A DNA stretch of 11,860 nucleotides from Desulfobacteraceae bacterium (GCA_003354055.1 PIVQ01000160.1:1-11860), one strand, 5' to 3'; shown: positions 1-6,784, counted from the first letter of the stretch. Notes: generated by a model from the sequence alone, not told the origin. Program-made: numbers and translations.

Positions 1-3
1 GGC

Positions 4-59
4 GCAAGAAAGTCTGAAACCGGAGTGTACTCTTGTACATGAGGATTTCAGACTTTTGC
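4..59. repeat. Long hairpin, possible dispersed intergenic repeat
   Basis: A perfect 10-bp inverted repeat (AAGTCTGAAA at 10-19, TTTCAGACTT at 46-55) encloses a second stem, TGTAC at 26-30 with GTACA at 35-39 around a 4-nt loop. The outer flanks GCAAG (4-8) and TTTTGC (54-59) extend the pairing with a small bulge. It lies just downstream of the minus-strand permease gene ending at 96, so it could serve as its terminator, but the minus-strand tail (TTTCTTGCGCC) is a weak U-tract. The nested structure suits a dispersed intergenic palindrome at least as well. No gene is visible in 1-95. Confidence 0.6.
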
Positions 60-95
60 AGCAACGCGGCAGATGGGTGAGTTTTCATTTAAGCA

Positions 96-1013
96 CTACT
101 TGTTCATGAGGAGCCAGATTCCTGCCACGGCAATGATAGCACCTACAAAGGCCCGAATCGACACACGCTCTTTATGAAGATAAATGGAAAAGGGAATGAT
201 GCAGATCGGAGTCATGGATAAAAAAGTCGATGCCACCCCGGTCGTAAGATACTGAAGCACCATCAAGGATAGGGATACCCCGATAAAGGGGCCGATCACA
301 GATCCCGTGGCTGTCAAAACAAGGGCCCGTGTATCCCGCACCGCAGCAGTTACGTTCCCCCATTTCCGGGCCAGAGTAAAGTAGAGGATAAAGCAGATAA
401 AGGCGGCAATAGCCCGGATCTGAGTGGCGGCAAAGGCATCAAGAAAGCCTTCTGCCGTCTGCATCCCGGTTTTACTCATCACATAGCCGGAGGCCTGGCC
501 AAGCATGGCGCCGATACCGAACATTACCCCCTTAAAACTAACCGTCCGGCTGGTTTTTTGACCGGGTAAGGAGGGTTGGCTGTTTTTCTCAAGAATGACG
601 ATACAGACCCCGGTCAGTGTCACCAGCATCCCGGCCCATTGAAATGGCAGGTAAGTTTCGGATAAAAAGATCCATCCGATAATAGCAGCCGTGGGCGCGG
701 AAAGGCTGAAGATCAGCAGGGCCAGTCGTGGCCCCAACTCAACCAAAGCCTTGAACAGGCAGATATCCCCTAAAAAGAATCCCACTACCCCGGATAATCC
801 AAGATAAAACCAGGCCCGGGCCGGAAATTCCAGGGGAACAATATAGCCGTTTTTAAAGTAGAGGTAGCCGCTGAACAGAATCAGGGCCGTTGTTATTCTG
901 ATAATATTTACAGGGGTAGGGCCCACCCGTCTGGATGCTGCTTCAAAAAACTGGACACTGACAGTCCAGCAGAGCACCGTGACAAGGGCAATGAGTTCTC
1001 CGGTATATGACAT
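96..1013 (-). CDS. DMT-superfamily permease, EamA type
   Basis: A 305-residue, very hydrophobic protein with the layout of a drug/metabolite transporter: two EamA repeats of about 140 residues and roughly ten membrane helices, joined by a polar linker near residues 143-158 (KNSQPSLPGQKTSRT). The first repeat has family-like segments such as the stretch with GFFLGDICLFKAL near residues 78-90, and the C-terminus is short and lysine-ending. Such proteins are inner-membrane exporters or importers of amino acids and other small metabolites, and the substrate cannot be told from sequence. The start at 1013 has only a weak ribosome site (GGATCGGATC before ATG). A perfect dyad ATCAGA-AA-TCTGAT at 1025-1038 and a TATAAA-like -10 lie upstream. 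It is separated by 120 bp from the next gene and has no obvious functional link to the TRAP locus. Confidence 0.85.
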   Translation of the reverse strand: MSYTGELIALVTVLCWTVSVQFFEAASRRVGPTPVNIIRITTALILFSGYLYFKNGYIVPLEFPARAWFYLGLSGVVGFFLGDICLFKALVELGPRLALLIFSLSAPTAAIIGWIFLSETYLPFQWAGMLVTLTGVCIVILEKNSQPSLPGQKTSRTVSFKGVMFGIGAMLGQASGYVMSKTGMQTAEGFLDAFAATQIRAIAAFICFILYFTLARKWGNVTAAVRDTRALVLTATGSVIGPFIGVSLSLMVLQYLTTGVASTFLSMTPICIIPFSIYLHKERVSIRAFVGAIIAVAGIWLLMNK

Positions 1014-1024
1014 GATCCGATCCG

Positions 1025-1038
1025 ATCAGAAATCTGAT
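1025..1038. promoter_or_regulatory. Small dyad upstream of the permease gene
   Basis: ATCAGAAATCTGAT is a 14-bp sequence with perfect 6-bp arms, lying 12 bp before the permease start codon. It falls just downstream of a TATAAA-like -10 on the minus strand, where a repressor site could sit. A short AT-rich dyad like this can occur by chance, so the operator role is a weak inference. Confidence 0.25.
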
Positions 1039-1133
1039 TTAAAGTTAGAAACCGTTTATAGGTAGTTGAGAAAAAAGAAAAACACAAGGACAAAAGACCG
1101 GATTATCAGGACAATAATGAGAGGATCGTCGTT

Positions 1134-1514
1134 TTATCCGGAGATGAGTGTAATAATGGCCAGAAGCCAGAGTATACCTGCCAGAAAAAAACAGATGAAA
1201 ACAGCGGCACTGCCCATATCCTTGGCCCGGCCCGCCAATTCATGAAATTCAGGGGAGGCAAGATCAACCACCGCCTCAATGGCTGAGTTCAGCAGTTCAA
1301 CGATGAGTACCAATGCCGTGGCAAAGAAGAGCAGTCCTTTCCAGGCCAGCGATAGAGGAAGAAATGCAATAAAAACGGATACAATACCGACCAGTATAAC
1401 TTCCTGGCGGAAGGCAGCTTCATGGGCCATGGCATGGCGCAGCCCTTTCAGGGTATAAAAAAATGCCGACCATATCCTGGCAATACCGGTTTTGGGGGTG
1501 GGTTTCTTTTCCAT
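1134..1514 (-). CDS. dgkA: Diacylglycerol kinase, small integral-membrane type
   Basis: The 126-residue protein matches the prokaryotic DgkA family (E. coli about 122 residues), which phosphorylates diacylglycerol with ATP to phosphatidate in the inner membrane and recycles lipid headgroup by-products. Key features are E32 in HEAAFRQE, the signature E73-L-L-N76-S-A-I-E80 with D84, and K98-D99 in AKDMGSAAV. These align with E. coli E28, E69, N72, E76 and K94/D95 with a constant offset of four. Three hydrophobic helices are evident (about 38-56, 59-78 and 101-124) after an amphipathic N-terminus. Its ATG follows the regulator stop by 3 bp and its likely ribosome site (GGAG) lies inside the end of the regulator gene, so the two are probably cotranscribed and translationally coupled. 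Why a lipid kinase sits behind this regulator is not evident. Confidence 0.93.
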   Translation of the reverse strand: MEKKPTPKTGIARIWSAFFYTLKGLRHAMAHEAAFRQEVILVGIVSVFIAFLPLSLAWKGLLFFATALVLIVELLNSAIEAVVDLASPEFHELAGRAKDMGSAAVFICFFLAGILWLLAIITLISG

Positions 1515-1517
1515 ACG

Positions 1518-2222
1518 TCATGCTCCACTGTCATATTCATGGATAAAGGAGGCGCAGATACTGGCGTGGCTTCTGGCAAGTTGCCGGGCCAGTTCAACAT
1601 CCTGTCCCACAATGGCTTCAAGAATGGGTTGGTGCCGGTCCAGGGCCCCTTTCCAGTCCGAGATGCTCTGGGCATACTGCACTAGGAAAAAGCGGATCTG
1701 GCGGTGGAGCGCCTGGTACATGGAATGGAAAAATTCGTTTCCGGTAATTTCCGACAGGGCCAGGTGAAAGGCATAATCCCGGTCCGCAAAGTTTTCAGAG
1801 CTGGTGATAGCCGTGTCATCGTATTTGAGGAGCTTTTCAAGGCGGCGGATATCTTCGGCAGTCCTTCGGGCTGCCACTGTGGCGGCGATTTCCGACTCGA
1901 TGAGGTTCCGGGCCTCTACCAGGTCCTGCATACGGTCCCGGTTCTGTTGGGGGAACATGGGGATGAGCACATTCTCAAGGGCAGGAATGCTGACCTTGTC
2001 ATTTACAAAGGCGCCTTTGCCGTGCTGGACCCGGATTATTCCCACGGCCGCCAGGCGGGCCAGTGCATCCCTCAGGGTCAGGCGGCTGACGGAATATTCC
2101 TTGAGCATCTCCTGTTCCGAGGGCAGTTTTTGCCCAGGGCCGAACTCACAGCTCATGATCCGTTCCTTGAGGTTTTCCACGAGGGCTTCGGTGGCGGTTA
2201 CCTTTTGCAGCTTAATATTCAT
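1518..2222 (-). CDS. GntR-family transcriptional regulator, FadR/FCD subfamily (GlcC-like context)
   Basis: A 234-residue regulator. Residues about 8-73 form a GntR winged helix-turn-helix, with FGPGQKLPSEQEML, then SVSRLTLRDALARL as recognition region, then GIIRVQHGKGAFV as wing. Residues about 97-225 form an FCD ligand domain with candidate metal ligands D149 and H153 (DYAFH), H197 (DRHQPI) and H219 (RSHAS). Family members (GlcC, LldR, PdhR, FadR) bind carboxylates or acyl-CoA and usually repress until the effector binds. The start at 2222 is supported by AGGAG five bases upstream. A dyad operator at 2251-2265 overlaps its predicted promoter, and near-identical dyads lie at the dctP and malate synthase promoters, so it probably represses itself and both operons. 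The effector may be glycolate or another 2-hydroxy acid, inferred only from the neighbours. Confidence 0.92.
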   Translation of the reverse strand: MNIKLQKVTATEALVENLKERIMSCEFGPGQKLPSEQEMLKEYSVSRLTLRDALARLAAVGIIRVQHGKGAFVNDKVSIPALENVLIPMFPQQNRDRMQDLVEARNLIESEIAATVAARRTAEDIRRLEKLLKYDDTAITSSENFADRDYAFHLALSEITGNEFFHSMYQALHRQIRFFLVQYAQSISDWKGALDRHQPILEAIVGQDVELARQLARSHASICASFIHEYDSGA

Positions 2223-2250
2223 TAGGGCTCCTGATGGGTAAAGCGTATCT

Positions 2251-2265
2251 GCTCATCTGATGAAT
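2251..2265. promoter_or_regulatory. Predicted operator O1 at the regulator promoter
   Basis: GCTCATCTGATGAAT matches the perfect dyad found at 7142-7156 at 13 of 15 positions and keeps the core CTCATCTGATGA. It lies 28 bp upstream of the regulator start codon and touches the predicted minus-strand -10. This is the classic position for autorepression by a GntR-family protein. GCGTA (2243-2247) and TACGC (2268-2272) form an outer inverted pair around it. Confidence 0.6.
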
Positions 2266-2292
2266 TGTACGCATATCGTATTTATCCATTAA
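2264..2292 (-). promoter_or_regulatory. Predicted promoter of the regulator-dgkA operon
   Basis: Read on the minus strand, TTAATG (2292-2287) and TACAAT (2269-2264) are separated by 17 bp. The -10 matches the sigma-70 consensus at 5 of 6 positions, while the -35 is weak. Operator O1 starts within the -10. No clear terminator separates the upstream oxidoreductase gene, so read-through from the TRAP operon into the regulator is also possible. Confidence 0.4.
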
Positions 2293-3650
2293 TAATGGCA
2301 GCGGACGTTCTGTTTGGCCAGTGCTTTATGTATATCCTTTACCTTTACCCTGCGGCAAGCGGTATTATTTTTTGCGGCAACGGCCGCTGCCACACCTGCC
2401 CCCTGGCCGGATACGGCGCAGCACATCATGTTTCGCGTGGCGGCATGGGAGATGGGGTCGCCGGCAATGGAACGGCCTGCCACCAGCAGATTTTCAATTT
2501 TCTGGGGCAGAAGGCTCCGGTAGGGCACCTGGAAGTAGCGCCCTGTGACCGGCAGGCGCAGCACTCCGAATCCGTCCACAAATTCAGGGAAGACCCCGAT
2601 ACTGTCTTCAAACCGGGCCTCATTCATGACATCCTCGCCGGTGAGGTCGTACTCACCCAGAATTTTCCGGGAATCCCGAGTCCCCAGGCCCATGGCAAAA
2701 TTTCTCAGCCTGGCCTTTTCAAATCCCGGGATGGTGTGGTTCATGGCCTTAATGGCTTCCAGCACCTGACCTCTGCCTTCCATTTCCGCCCGGGTCAGGT
2801 CACGGACATCGGTGGTGTCCACGTTGCCCAGGTGGACCAGGTTGAGGTAGGTGGCCTGGCCGTCGTCGGTGATTGTGGACCAGGAACCGCACAGATCCCA
2901 GTCTGTTTTGGGAATGATGTTTTTGGCGATGGCTTTATCGAATTGTTTCTGGAAATAGGGGCTGAACATGTCGTTTTCATGCCCCGAGGTCTGCTGGGCC
3001 CAGTCTTCCCCCCAGTCTCCGTAGGTGGCGGGATCGGATTTTATATAGTCCATGAACCGCCGGCGGTCAATGCCGCAACAGTTGAAGACCAGGGTCACGG
3101 CCTGGCGTTCCAGCAGGGGGCTTAAGGTGCAGGGGGCGCCTGCCCTGAAGGCGATGTCCGCATCCCCCGTGGCGTCGATGACCGTCTTTGCCAGTACAGC
3201 CAGTCTGCCGGACTTGCTTTCCGTAACCACACCTTTTATGGTGTTTCCTTCCACAACAGGGGTCACCCCGTAGCAGTGGAGCAGGGGGATGACCCCGGCT
3301 TCGGTGACAAGGGTGTCGGCCACATGCTTGAATAGTTCCGTGTTTAGGGCCTGGCTGTCGGACTGGATTTCCTTTGCGGTGGCACCCATCTCTGCGGCCC
3401 GGGTTTCGAATTCAATACCGATGCCCTCGGAATCAATGGTTTTTTCATGGCGGTACCAGGCTAAGGATTCCACCCCCGACACGGTCATGTTGCCGCCGAA
3501 GCAGCCGTAACGCTCGATCAGTATGGTTTTGACACCAGCCCGTGCCGCGGCAATGGCTGCGGCGAGTCCGCCGGGGCCGCTTCCCACCACAAGGACGTCC
3601 GCCGTATCAAGTACTGGGGTTTGTATTTCTTTTTCCACGATGAAAGTCAT
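2289..3650 (-). CDS. FAD-dependent oxidoreductase (FAD_oxidored, PF12831-like)
   Basis: A 453-residue soluble flavoprotein. An N-terminal Rossmann fold has the dinucleotide motif G23-S-G-P-G-G28 and the ribose-binding acidic residue E46 in IERYGCFGGNMT. A second FAD-contacting ATGDAD motif is at 160-165. A family-like segment near 322-343 (GTRDSRKILGEY) precedes a C-terminal FAD motif, LLVAGRSIAGDP (388-399), then GQGAG at 415-419. This order is typical of PF12831 proteins, which often sit beside TRAP transporters, though few have known substrates. There is no Fe-S binding cluster and no signal peptide, so it should act in the cytoplasm with an unidentified electron acceptor. It lies 159 bp behind dctM on the same strand and probably belongs to that operon. 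The start at 3650 follows AAGGAG by 10 bases, directly after the 58-bp shared leader. By context I infer oxidation of the imported 2-hydroxy acid, possibly glycolate to glyoxylate. Confidence 0.85.
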   Translation of the reverse strand: MTFIVEKEIQTPVLDTADVLVVGSGPGGLAAAIAAARAGVKTILIERYGCFGGNMTVSGVESLAWYRHEKTIDSEGIGIEFETRAAEMGATAKEIQSDSQALNTELFKHVADTLVTEAGVIPLLHCYGVTPVVEGNTIKGVVTESKSGRLAVLAKTVIDATGDADIAFRAGAPCTLSPLLERQAVTLVFNCCGIDRRRFMDYIKSDPATYGDWGEDWAQQTSGHENDMFSPYFQKQFDKAIAKNIIPKTDWDLCGSWSTITDDGQATYLNLVHLGNVDTTDVRDLTRAEMEGRGQVLEAIKAMNHTIPGFEKARLRNFAMGLGTRDSRKILGEYDLTGEDVMNEARFEDSIGVFPEFVDGFGVLRLPVTGRYFQVPYRSLLPQKIENLLVAGRSIAGDPISHAATRNMMCCAVSGQGAGVAAAVAAKNNTACRRVKVKDIHKALAKQNVRCHY

Positions 3651-3663
3651 CTGTTTAAGTCTC

Positions 3664-3813
3664 CTTTAGGAATCGTTACAAAATAACTTGATCTAAATAC
3701 CCTAAAGGGCAGAAACTTGTTTCCAAAACCCCTTAAACGGGTATTTTTGCAAAAGACCCCAACTGGGTATTTTGAAAACAAAAGATCAAGTAATTTTGGA
3801 GCCGATCCTTTAG
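3664..3813. repeat. About 150-bp palindromic element between dctM and the oxidoreductase gene
   Basis: The ends form imperfect 31-bp terminal inverted repeats (3664-3694 against 3783-3813, 23 of 31 matching; both contain ACTTGATCT and its complement). The right end overlaps the dctM stop codon. The interior alternates CCC and GGG arms that fold into several small hairpins: GAAAC-TT-GTTTC at 3712-3723, GGGTATTTT with AAAAGACCC across 3739-3759, and CAAAA...TTTTG across 3750-3774. This fits a small MITE- or REP-like element, or an intercistronic RNA structure controlling read-through or mRNA stability between transporter and enzyme. No small ORF with a ribosome site was seen. The only other notable content of the dctM-oxidoreductase gap is the ribosome-binding site. 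Confidence 0.65.
3666..3723 (-). repeat. 58-bp shared leader element, copy 1
   Basis: This stretch is a perfect reverse complement of 7173-7230. Read on the minus strand it ends one base before the AAGGAG ribosome site of the FAD oxidoreductase. It contains three short stem-loops: GAAAC-AA-GTTTC, CCC-TTTA-GGG and GTTA-TTTTG-TAAC. It also forms the left part of the larger palindromic element at 3664-3813. Identity over 58 non-coding bases implies recent duplication or selection for a leader function. Confidence 0.85.
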
Positions 3814-5087
3814 TATCCGAATAACCGGGGTAAAAACAGGGTGGTCTGGGGCACAAAGGTGATCAGCAACAATACGGCAATGAGTACCCATAAAAAGGGC
3901 CATATGGCCTTCATCACTTCTTCAAAGGAGACCCCTGCAATATCCGCCGCCACATAGGCGCAGACGCCCAGGGGCGGTGTGATCAACCCGATGTTCAGAT
4001 TCAGTTCTAGTAGCACCCCGAAGTGCATGAGGTCAACCCCAAGGGTCTTGAGCAGGGGCAGCAGCACCGGCACCACGATCATGAGCACGGAGATCCCCTC
4101 CATAAAACAGCCTAAGATTAGGATGAATACGTTGAGGATGAGCAGAATCACGTATCTGTTCTCGCTGATGCCCATGAGAAGTTCGGTGAGCATGGCCGGT
4201 ATCCCTTCATAGGTGAGAATCCAACCGAACACCGAGGCAAAGGAAATGATGAGCATAATCTTTGAGGTGCCTTTGCCCACATGGATAATGGTCTGGATGA
4301 AGCCTGAAAAGTCCAGTTCCTTATATATAAAGGCCCCGAGGAAGACCGCATAAATAATGGATAGCACGGCAGCTTCAGTTGGGGTGGCAAACCCGGTCAT
4401 GATCCCGGCCAGGATGATTATGGGGGTAAGCATGGGCAGAAAAGACTTGCAGAAGGACATTGCGATCATGGCCAGGGTGGCCCGCGGATAGATTTTGAAA
4501 TTCCGTTTTTTGGCCTCCGTATAGACGATGAACATCTGGGCGCAGGTCATGAGCATGGCCGGGAAGATACCCGCGATGAAAAGGCCGGCAATGGATGTGC
4601 CGGTCATGGCCCCGTAGATGACAAAACCCAGAGAGGGCGGCATAATCGTGCCCACGGTGGAGGAGGCTGCCGTGACAGCCGCGGCAAATGCCGGATCGTA
4701 TTTTTCACTTTTCATATAGTTGATCTCGATGGTGCCAAGACCTGCGGCATCAGCCGTGGCAGATCCGGACATCCCGGCAAAGATCAGGGAGGAGACAATA
4801 TTTACATGGCCGAGTCCGCCCGGAATATGGCCCACAAGTTTTTTACAGAAGTCAAAGAGCCGTTCCGTTACCCCGCCCATGTTCATGATCTGGCCGGCCA
4901 GCATGAACAGGGGGATGGCCAGAAGGGTAAAGGATTCAAAGGTTCCCAGCATGATCTGGGGTACGGTTTCAAGGGGTACACCGTTGGTGACAAAATAAAA
5001 AAAGCAGGAGAATCCCAGGCTGAACGCCACAGGCACCTTTAAAATCATTAACACTAAAAAAACCAATAAGAAAAGGATGCTTCCCAT
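3810..5087 (-). CDS. dctM: TRAP transporter large permease subunit (DctM)
   Basis: A 425-residue protein with about eleven or twelve membrane helices, the normal size for TRAP-type DctM. It is the subunit that carries substrate across the inner membrane, using an ion gradient. Hallmarks are the N-terminal stretch LKVPVAFSLG (16-25), the re-entrant-loop segment AIPLFMLAGQIMNMGGVTERL (57-77), the highly conserved GMSGSATADAAGLG (105-118), and PPSLGFVIYG near 150. Later come GFATPTEAA and NIGLITPPLG, both family signatures. The start at 5087 is preceded by AAGGA with 7-base spacing. It begins 52 bp after dctQ ends and is the third gene of the dctP-dctQ-dctM order, followed by the palindromic element and the oxidoreductase gene. 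Confidence 0.96.
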   Translation of the reverse strand: MGSILFLLVFLVLMILKVPVAFSLGFSCFFYFVTNGVPLETVPQIMLGTFESFTLLAIPLFMLAGQIMNMGGVTERLFDFCKKLVGHIPGGLGHVNIVSSLIFAGMSGSATADAAGLGTIEINYMKSEKYDPAFAAAVTAASSTVGTIMPPSLGFVIYGAMTGTSIAGLFIAGIFPAMLMTCAQMFIVYTEAKKRNFKIYPRATLAMIAMSFCKSFLPMLTPIIILAGIMTGFATPTEAAVLSIIYAVFLGAFIYKELDFSGFIQTIIHVGKGTSKIMLIISFASVFGWILTYEGIPAMLTELLMGISENRYVILLILNVFILILGCFMEGISVLMIVVPVLLPLLKTLGVDLMHFGVLLELNLNIGLITPPLGVCAYVAADIAGVSFEEVMKAIWPFLWVLIAVLLLITFVPQTTLFLPRLFGY

Positions 5088-5139
5088 CAGATATTCCTTA
5101 ATAATATTATGTGTGCGCAGTAAACCATGGTGCTGGGGA

Positions 5140-5601
5140 TCAGTTTTTGATCCGGTTGACCAGGTGGTACAGGGTAAACAGGGTCATACCGATAAAGCCT
5201 AAGAAAATGGCCATGGTATACCAGGGGATGGGCAGGCGTAGGGCCACCGATGTGATGCCGTCCTGGGCCTTCATGGCAATGACCGCTACCCAGATCAGGA
5301 AGATGCTGAGTACGCTTATCAGCAGCCCGATGCAGACATCGGCGAATTTTTTCAGTCCGGTTCCCATACGGTTGTAAAAGAAATCCACCTCCAGGTGGCT
5401 GTTTTCCCATGAACAGGCGGCACTGCCGGCAAAGGTGAACCAGCAAAAGGCAAACAGGGAAATCTCTTCGGTCCAGATCAGGGGCTGGTTGAAAATGTAC
5501 CTGGACAGGATCTGGAGGATGACGCACACGATAATGGCGCTAAAGGAGAGGAACAGGACAGCGACATAGGCCCGGCTCATTTGCTTGAGTAGTTTTTTCA
5601 T
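5140..5601 (-). CDS. dctQ: TRAP transporter small permease subunit (DctQ)
   Basis: A 153-residue protein with four membrane helices (about 12-32, 46-64, 88-110 and 127-147), the usual DctQ size and topology. It pairs with DctM to form the membrane domain. The family signature is clear: RYIFNQPLIWTEEISLFAF (34-52), then WENSHLEVDFF (65-75), which includes the conserved H-x2-V-D type motif. The start at 5601 has only a weak ribosome site (GATGAGAAAATC before ATG), so translation may be low, or coupled to the hairpin that follows dctP. Confidence 0.95.
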   Translation of the reverse strand: MKKLLKQMSRAYVAVLFLSFSAIIVCVILQILSRYIFNQPLIWTEEISLFAFCWFTFAGSAACSWENSHLEVDFFYNRMGTGLKKFADVCIGLLISVLSIFLIWVAVIAMKAQDGITSVALRLPIPWYTMAIFLGFIGMTLFTLYHLVNRIKN

Positions 5602-5606
5602 GATTT

Positions 5607-5621
5607 TCTCATCTGCTTAGT
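5607..5621. promoter_or_regulatory. Weak operator-like sequence upstream of dctQ
   Basis: TCTCATCTGCTTAGT matches the dctP-promoter site ACTCATCTGATTAGT at 13 of 15 positions, but its dyad symmetry is poor. It covers the weak ribosome site of dctQ in the dctP-dctQ gap. It could be a minor internal operator or a coincidence. Confidence 0.2.
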
Positions 5622-5625
5622 ATGA

Positions 5626-5652
5626 CTAAGGCCCCTGACGGCGGGGCCTTAG
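5626..5652. promoter_or_regulatory. Intercistronic hairpin between dctP and dctQ
   Basis: CTAAGGCCCC (5626-5635) and GGGGCCTTAG (5643-5652) make a perfect 10-bp GC-rich stem with a 7-nt loop. On the minus strand there is no U-tract after it (TCATACTAAG), so it is not a complete intrinsic terminator. Such hairpins after a binding-protein gene commonly protect the 3' end of the upstream message and lower expression of the downstream permeases. That would give the expected excess of DctP over DctQM. Confidence 0.7.
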
Positions 5653-5673
5653 TGTTATGGGAAATGGAGGACC

Positions 5674-6666
5674 TTATTTCAGGAGCGTCTGGATTTCGTC
5701 CCAGAGGCCTTTCTCCCATTCCCCTGCCTTTTCTGCGGCGATCATGGCGTCGGGAACCACCCGGCTGATAAATGCAGCCTTGTCCACTGTATGGACCTGA
5801 ACTCCGCCTTCCTTGACCATAAGATCAATGTATTTCTTCTGGAGACTTTCGTTTTCCTTCACAAACCAGTTGTCCACATCGTTGAAGGTATCAACGATGA
5901 GTTTTCGCTGGTCGGCGGTCAGGCCGTTCCACCATTTGTCATTGACGATGAAACCGGTGATGTCATAGGAATGGTCGGTGATGACAAGGTGCTTGGCCGC
6001 CTCAAACCATTTCATGTTGTAAAGGGATTCCACATGGTTTTCCGCACCGTCCACAACCCCCTGTTTCAATGCCAGGTAGGTCTCACCGAAAGCAACCGGG
6101 GTGGGGGAAACGCCGACAGCCTTGAAGGATTCAATATAGGCATAAACTTCGGGCACCCTGAGTTTTACGCTTTTGACATCCGCCACACCGGCAACGGGTT
6201 TGTTGGTCAGAATCTGGCGGGGAAGCCGGGTCCAGCCGGCAGTGACGAAGCGAATGCCGTGTTTTTCAGCCAGCTTGTCATTGAGTTTTCTCAAGGGAGC
6301 TGAATTGGCAACGATTTTGGCCTGGTCGGCAGATTTTAAGGTAAAGGGAAAATCCAGAAGGGAAAAACCGGTGTCAAACTGGGCCAGCCAGGAAATGGAG
6401 CCCCTGAAGGCTTGGAGGGTGCCGGATTTGACCAGCTGAAGCTGTTTGTTGGCGCTGCCCATCTGTGAGGCATGGAAGGCTTTTACCTTGATGGTTCCGT
6501 TGCTCTCTTTTTTAACCTGGTCTGCAAAGCGGTCCAGGGCCACAGCACCTAAATTGGCGACGTTTTCAATATCCCCCACCCGCATAGTTGCTTTCCCTGC
6601 ATGCGCAGCAGCGGTCATCATCAACATCACTACCATTACCATCAACACTTTAACGATTCGTTTCAT
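5674..6666 (-). CDS. dctP: TRAP transporter periplasmic substrate-binding protein (DctP/DctP-like)
   Basis: A 330-residue binding protein. I chose the ATG at 6666 because it gives a clean signal peptide (MKRIVKVLMVMVVMLMMTAA, with cleavage expected after AHA near residue 23) and has GAGGAG about 10 bases upstream. An upstream ATG at 6696 would add ten residues before the signal and lacks such support. The mature part shows the DctP fold motifs: KLRVPE with the conserved carboxylate-binding arginine at R170, FGETYLALKQGVVDGAEN (193-210), and the terminal helices. R170 normally salt-bridges a substrate carboxylate, so an organic acid is the likely ligand. It is the first gene of the minus-strand transporter operon. 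Its leader contains a 100-bp palindrome and its promoter carries operator O2. Confidence 0.95.
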   Translation of the reverse strand: MKRIVKVLMVMVVMLMMTAAAHAGKATMRVGDIENVANLGAVALDRFADQVKKESNGTIKVKAFHASQMGSANKQLQLVKSGTLQAFRGSISWLAQFDTGFSLLDFPFTLKSADQAKIVANSAPLRKLNDKLAEKHGIRFVTAGWTRLPRQILTNKPVAGVADVKSVKLRVPEVYAYIESFKAVGVSPTPVAFGETYLALKQGVVDGAENHVESLYNMKWFEAAKHLVITDHSYDITGFIVNDKWWNGLTADQRKLIVDTFNDVDNWFVKENESLQKKYIDLMVKEGGVQVHTVDKAAFISRVVPDAMIAAEKAGEWEKGLWDEIQTLLK

Positions 6667-6684
6667 CCGGAAGATCTCCTCTAA

Positions 6685-6784
6685 GGGGTCGCGCAATAAT
6701 TAGTTCACATTCTGTTTGCAAAATACCCAATGTTTTAAGGGTTTTTGTAAACCGACTATGTGAAGTTATTTTTGCGCGGTCCCC
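6685..6784. repeat. 100-bp near-perfect palindrome in the dctP leader
   Basis: Outer arms 6685-6710 and 6758-6784 pair over about 27 bp with few mismatches (GGGG ... CCCC ends, GCGCAA ... TTTGCGC, TTCACAT ... ATGTGAA). Inside, GTTTGCAAAATACCC (6714-6728) pairs with GGGTTTTTGTAAAC (6739-6752), leaving a loop of about 10 nt. In the dctP transcript the foot of this structure ends a few bases upstream of the ribosome site. It may be a mobile palindromic repeat, an mRNA stabiliser or a translational control element. It shares the CAAAATACCC stem with the element after dctM. Confidence 0.7.

Noticed and set aside
1704..2241. Two overlapping plus-strand frames of 173 and 145 codons
   Set aside because: Both are antisense shadows of the regulator gene, whose winged-helix and FCD motifs are clear on the minus strand.
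2265..3125. Long plus-strand open frame of 286 codons
   Set aside because: It is antisense to the FAD oxidoreductase and reflects its codon composition. The protein is low in recognisable motifs and has no ribosome site.
3664..3813. Possible CRISPR array or tRNA-like structure from the repeated hairpins
   Set aside because: The arms are short, unevenly spaced and partly inverted. There are no direct repeats with unique spacers and no cloverleaf.
5087..5527. 146-codon minus-strand frame overlapping dctQ
   Set aside because: It is a shifted frame inside the clear DctQ gene, rich in His/Pro/Arg and without family motifs.
6667..6696. Upstream ATG extending DctP by ten residues
   Set aside because: It would put charged residues before the signal peptide, and it overlaps the ribosome site and palindrome. 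The start at 6666 is cleaner.
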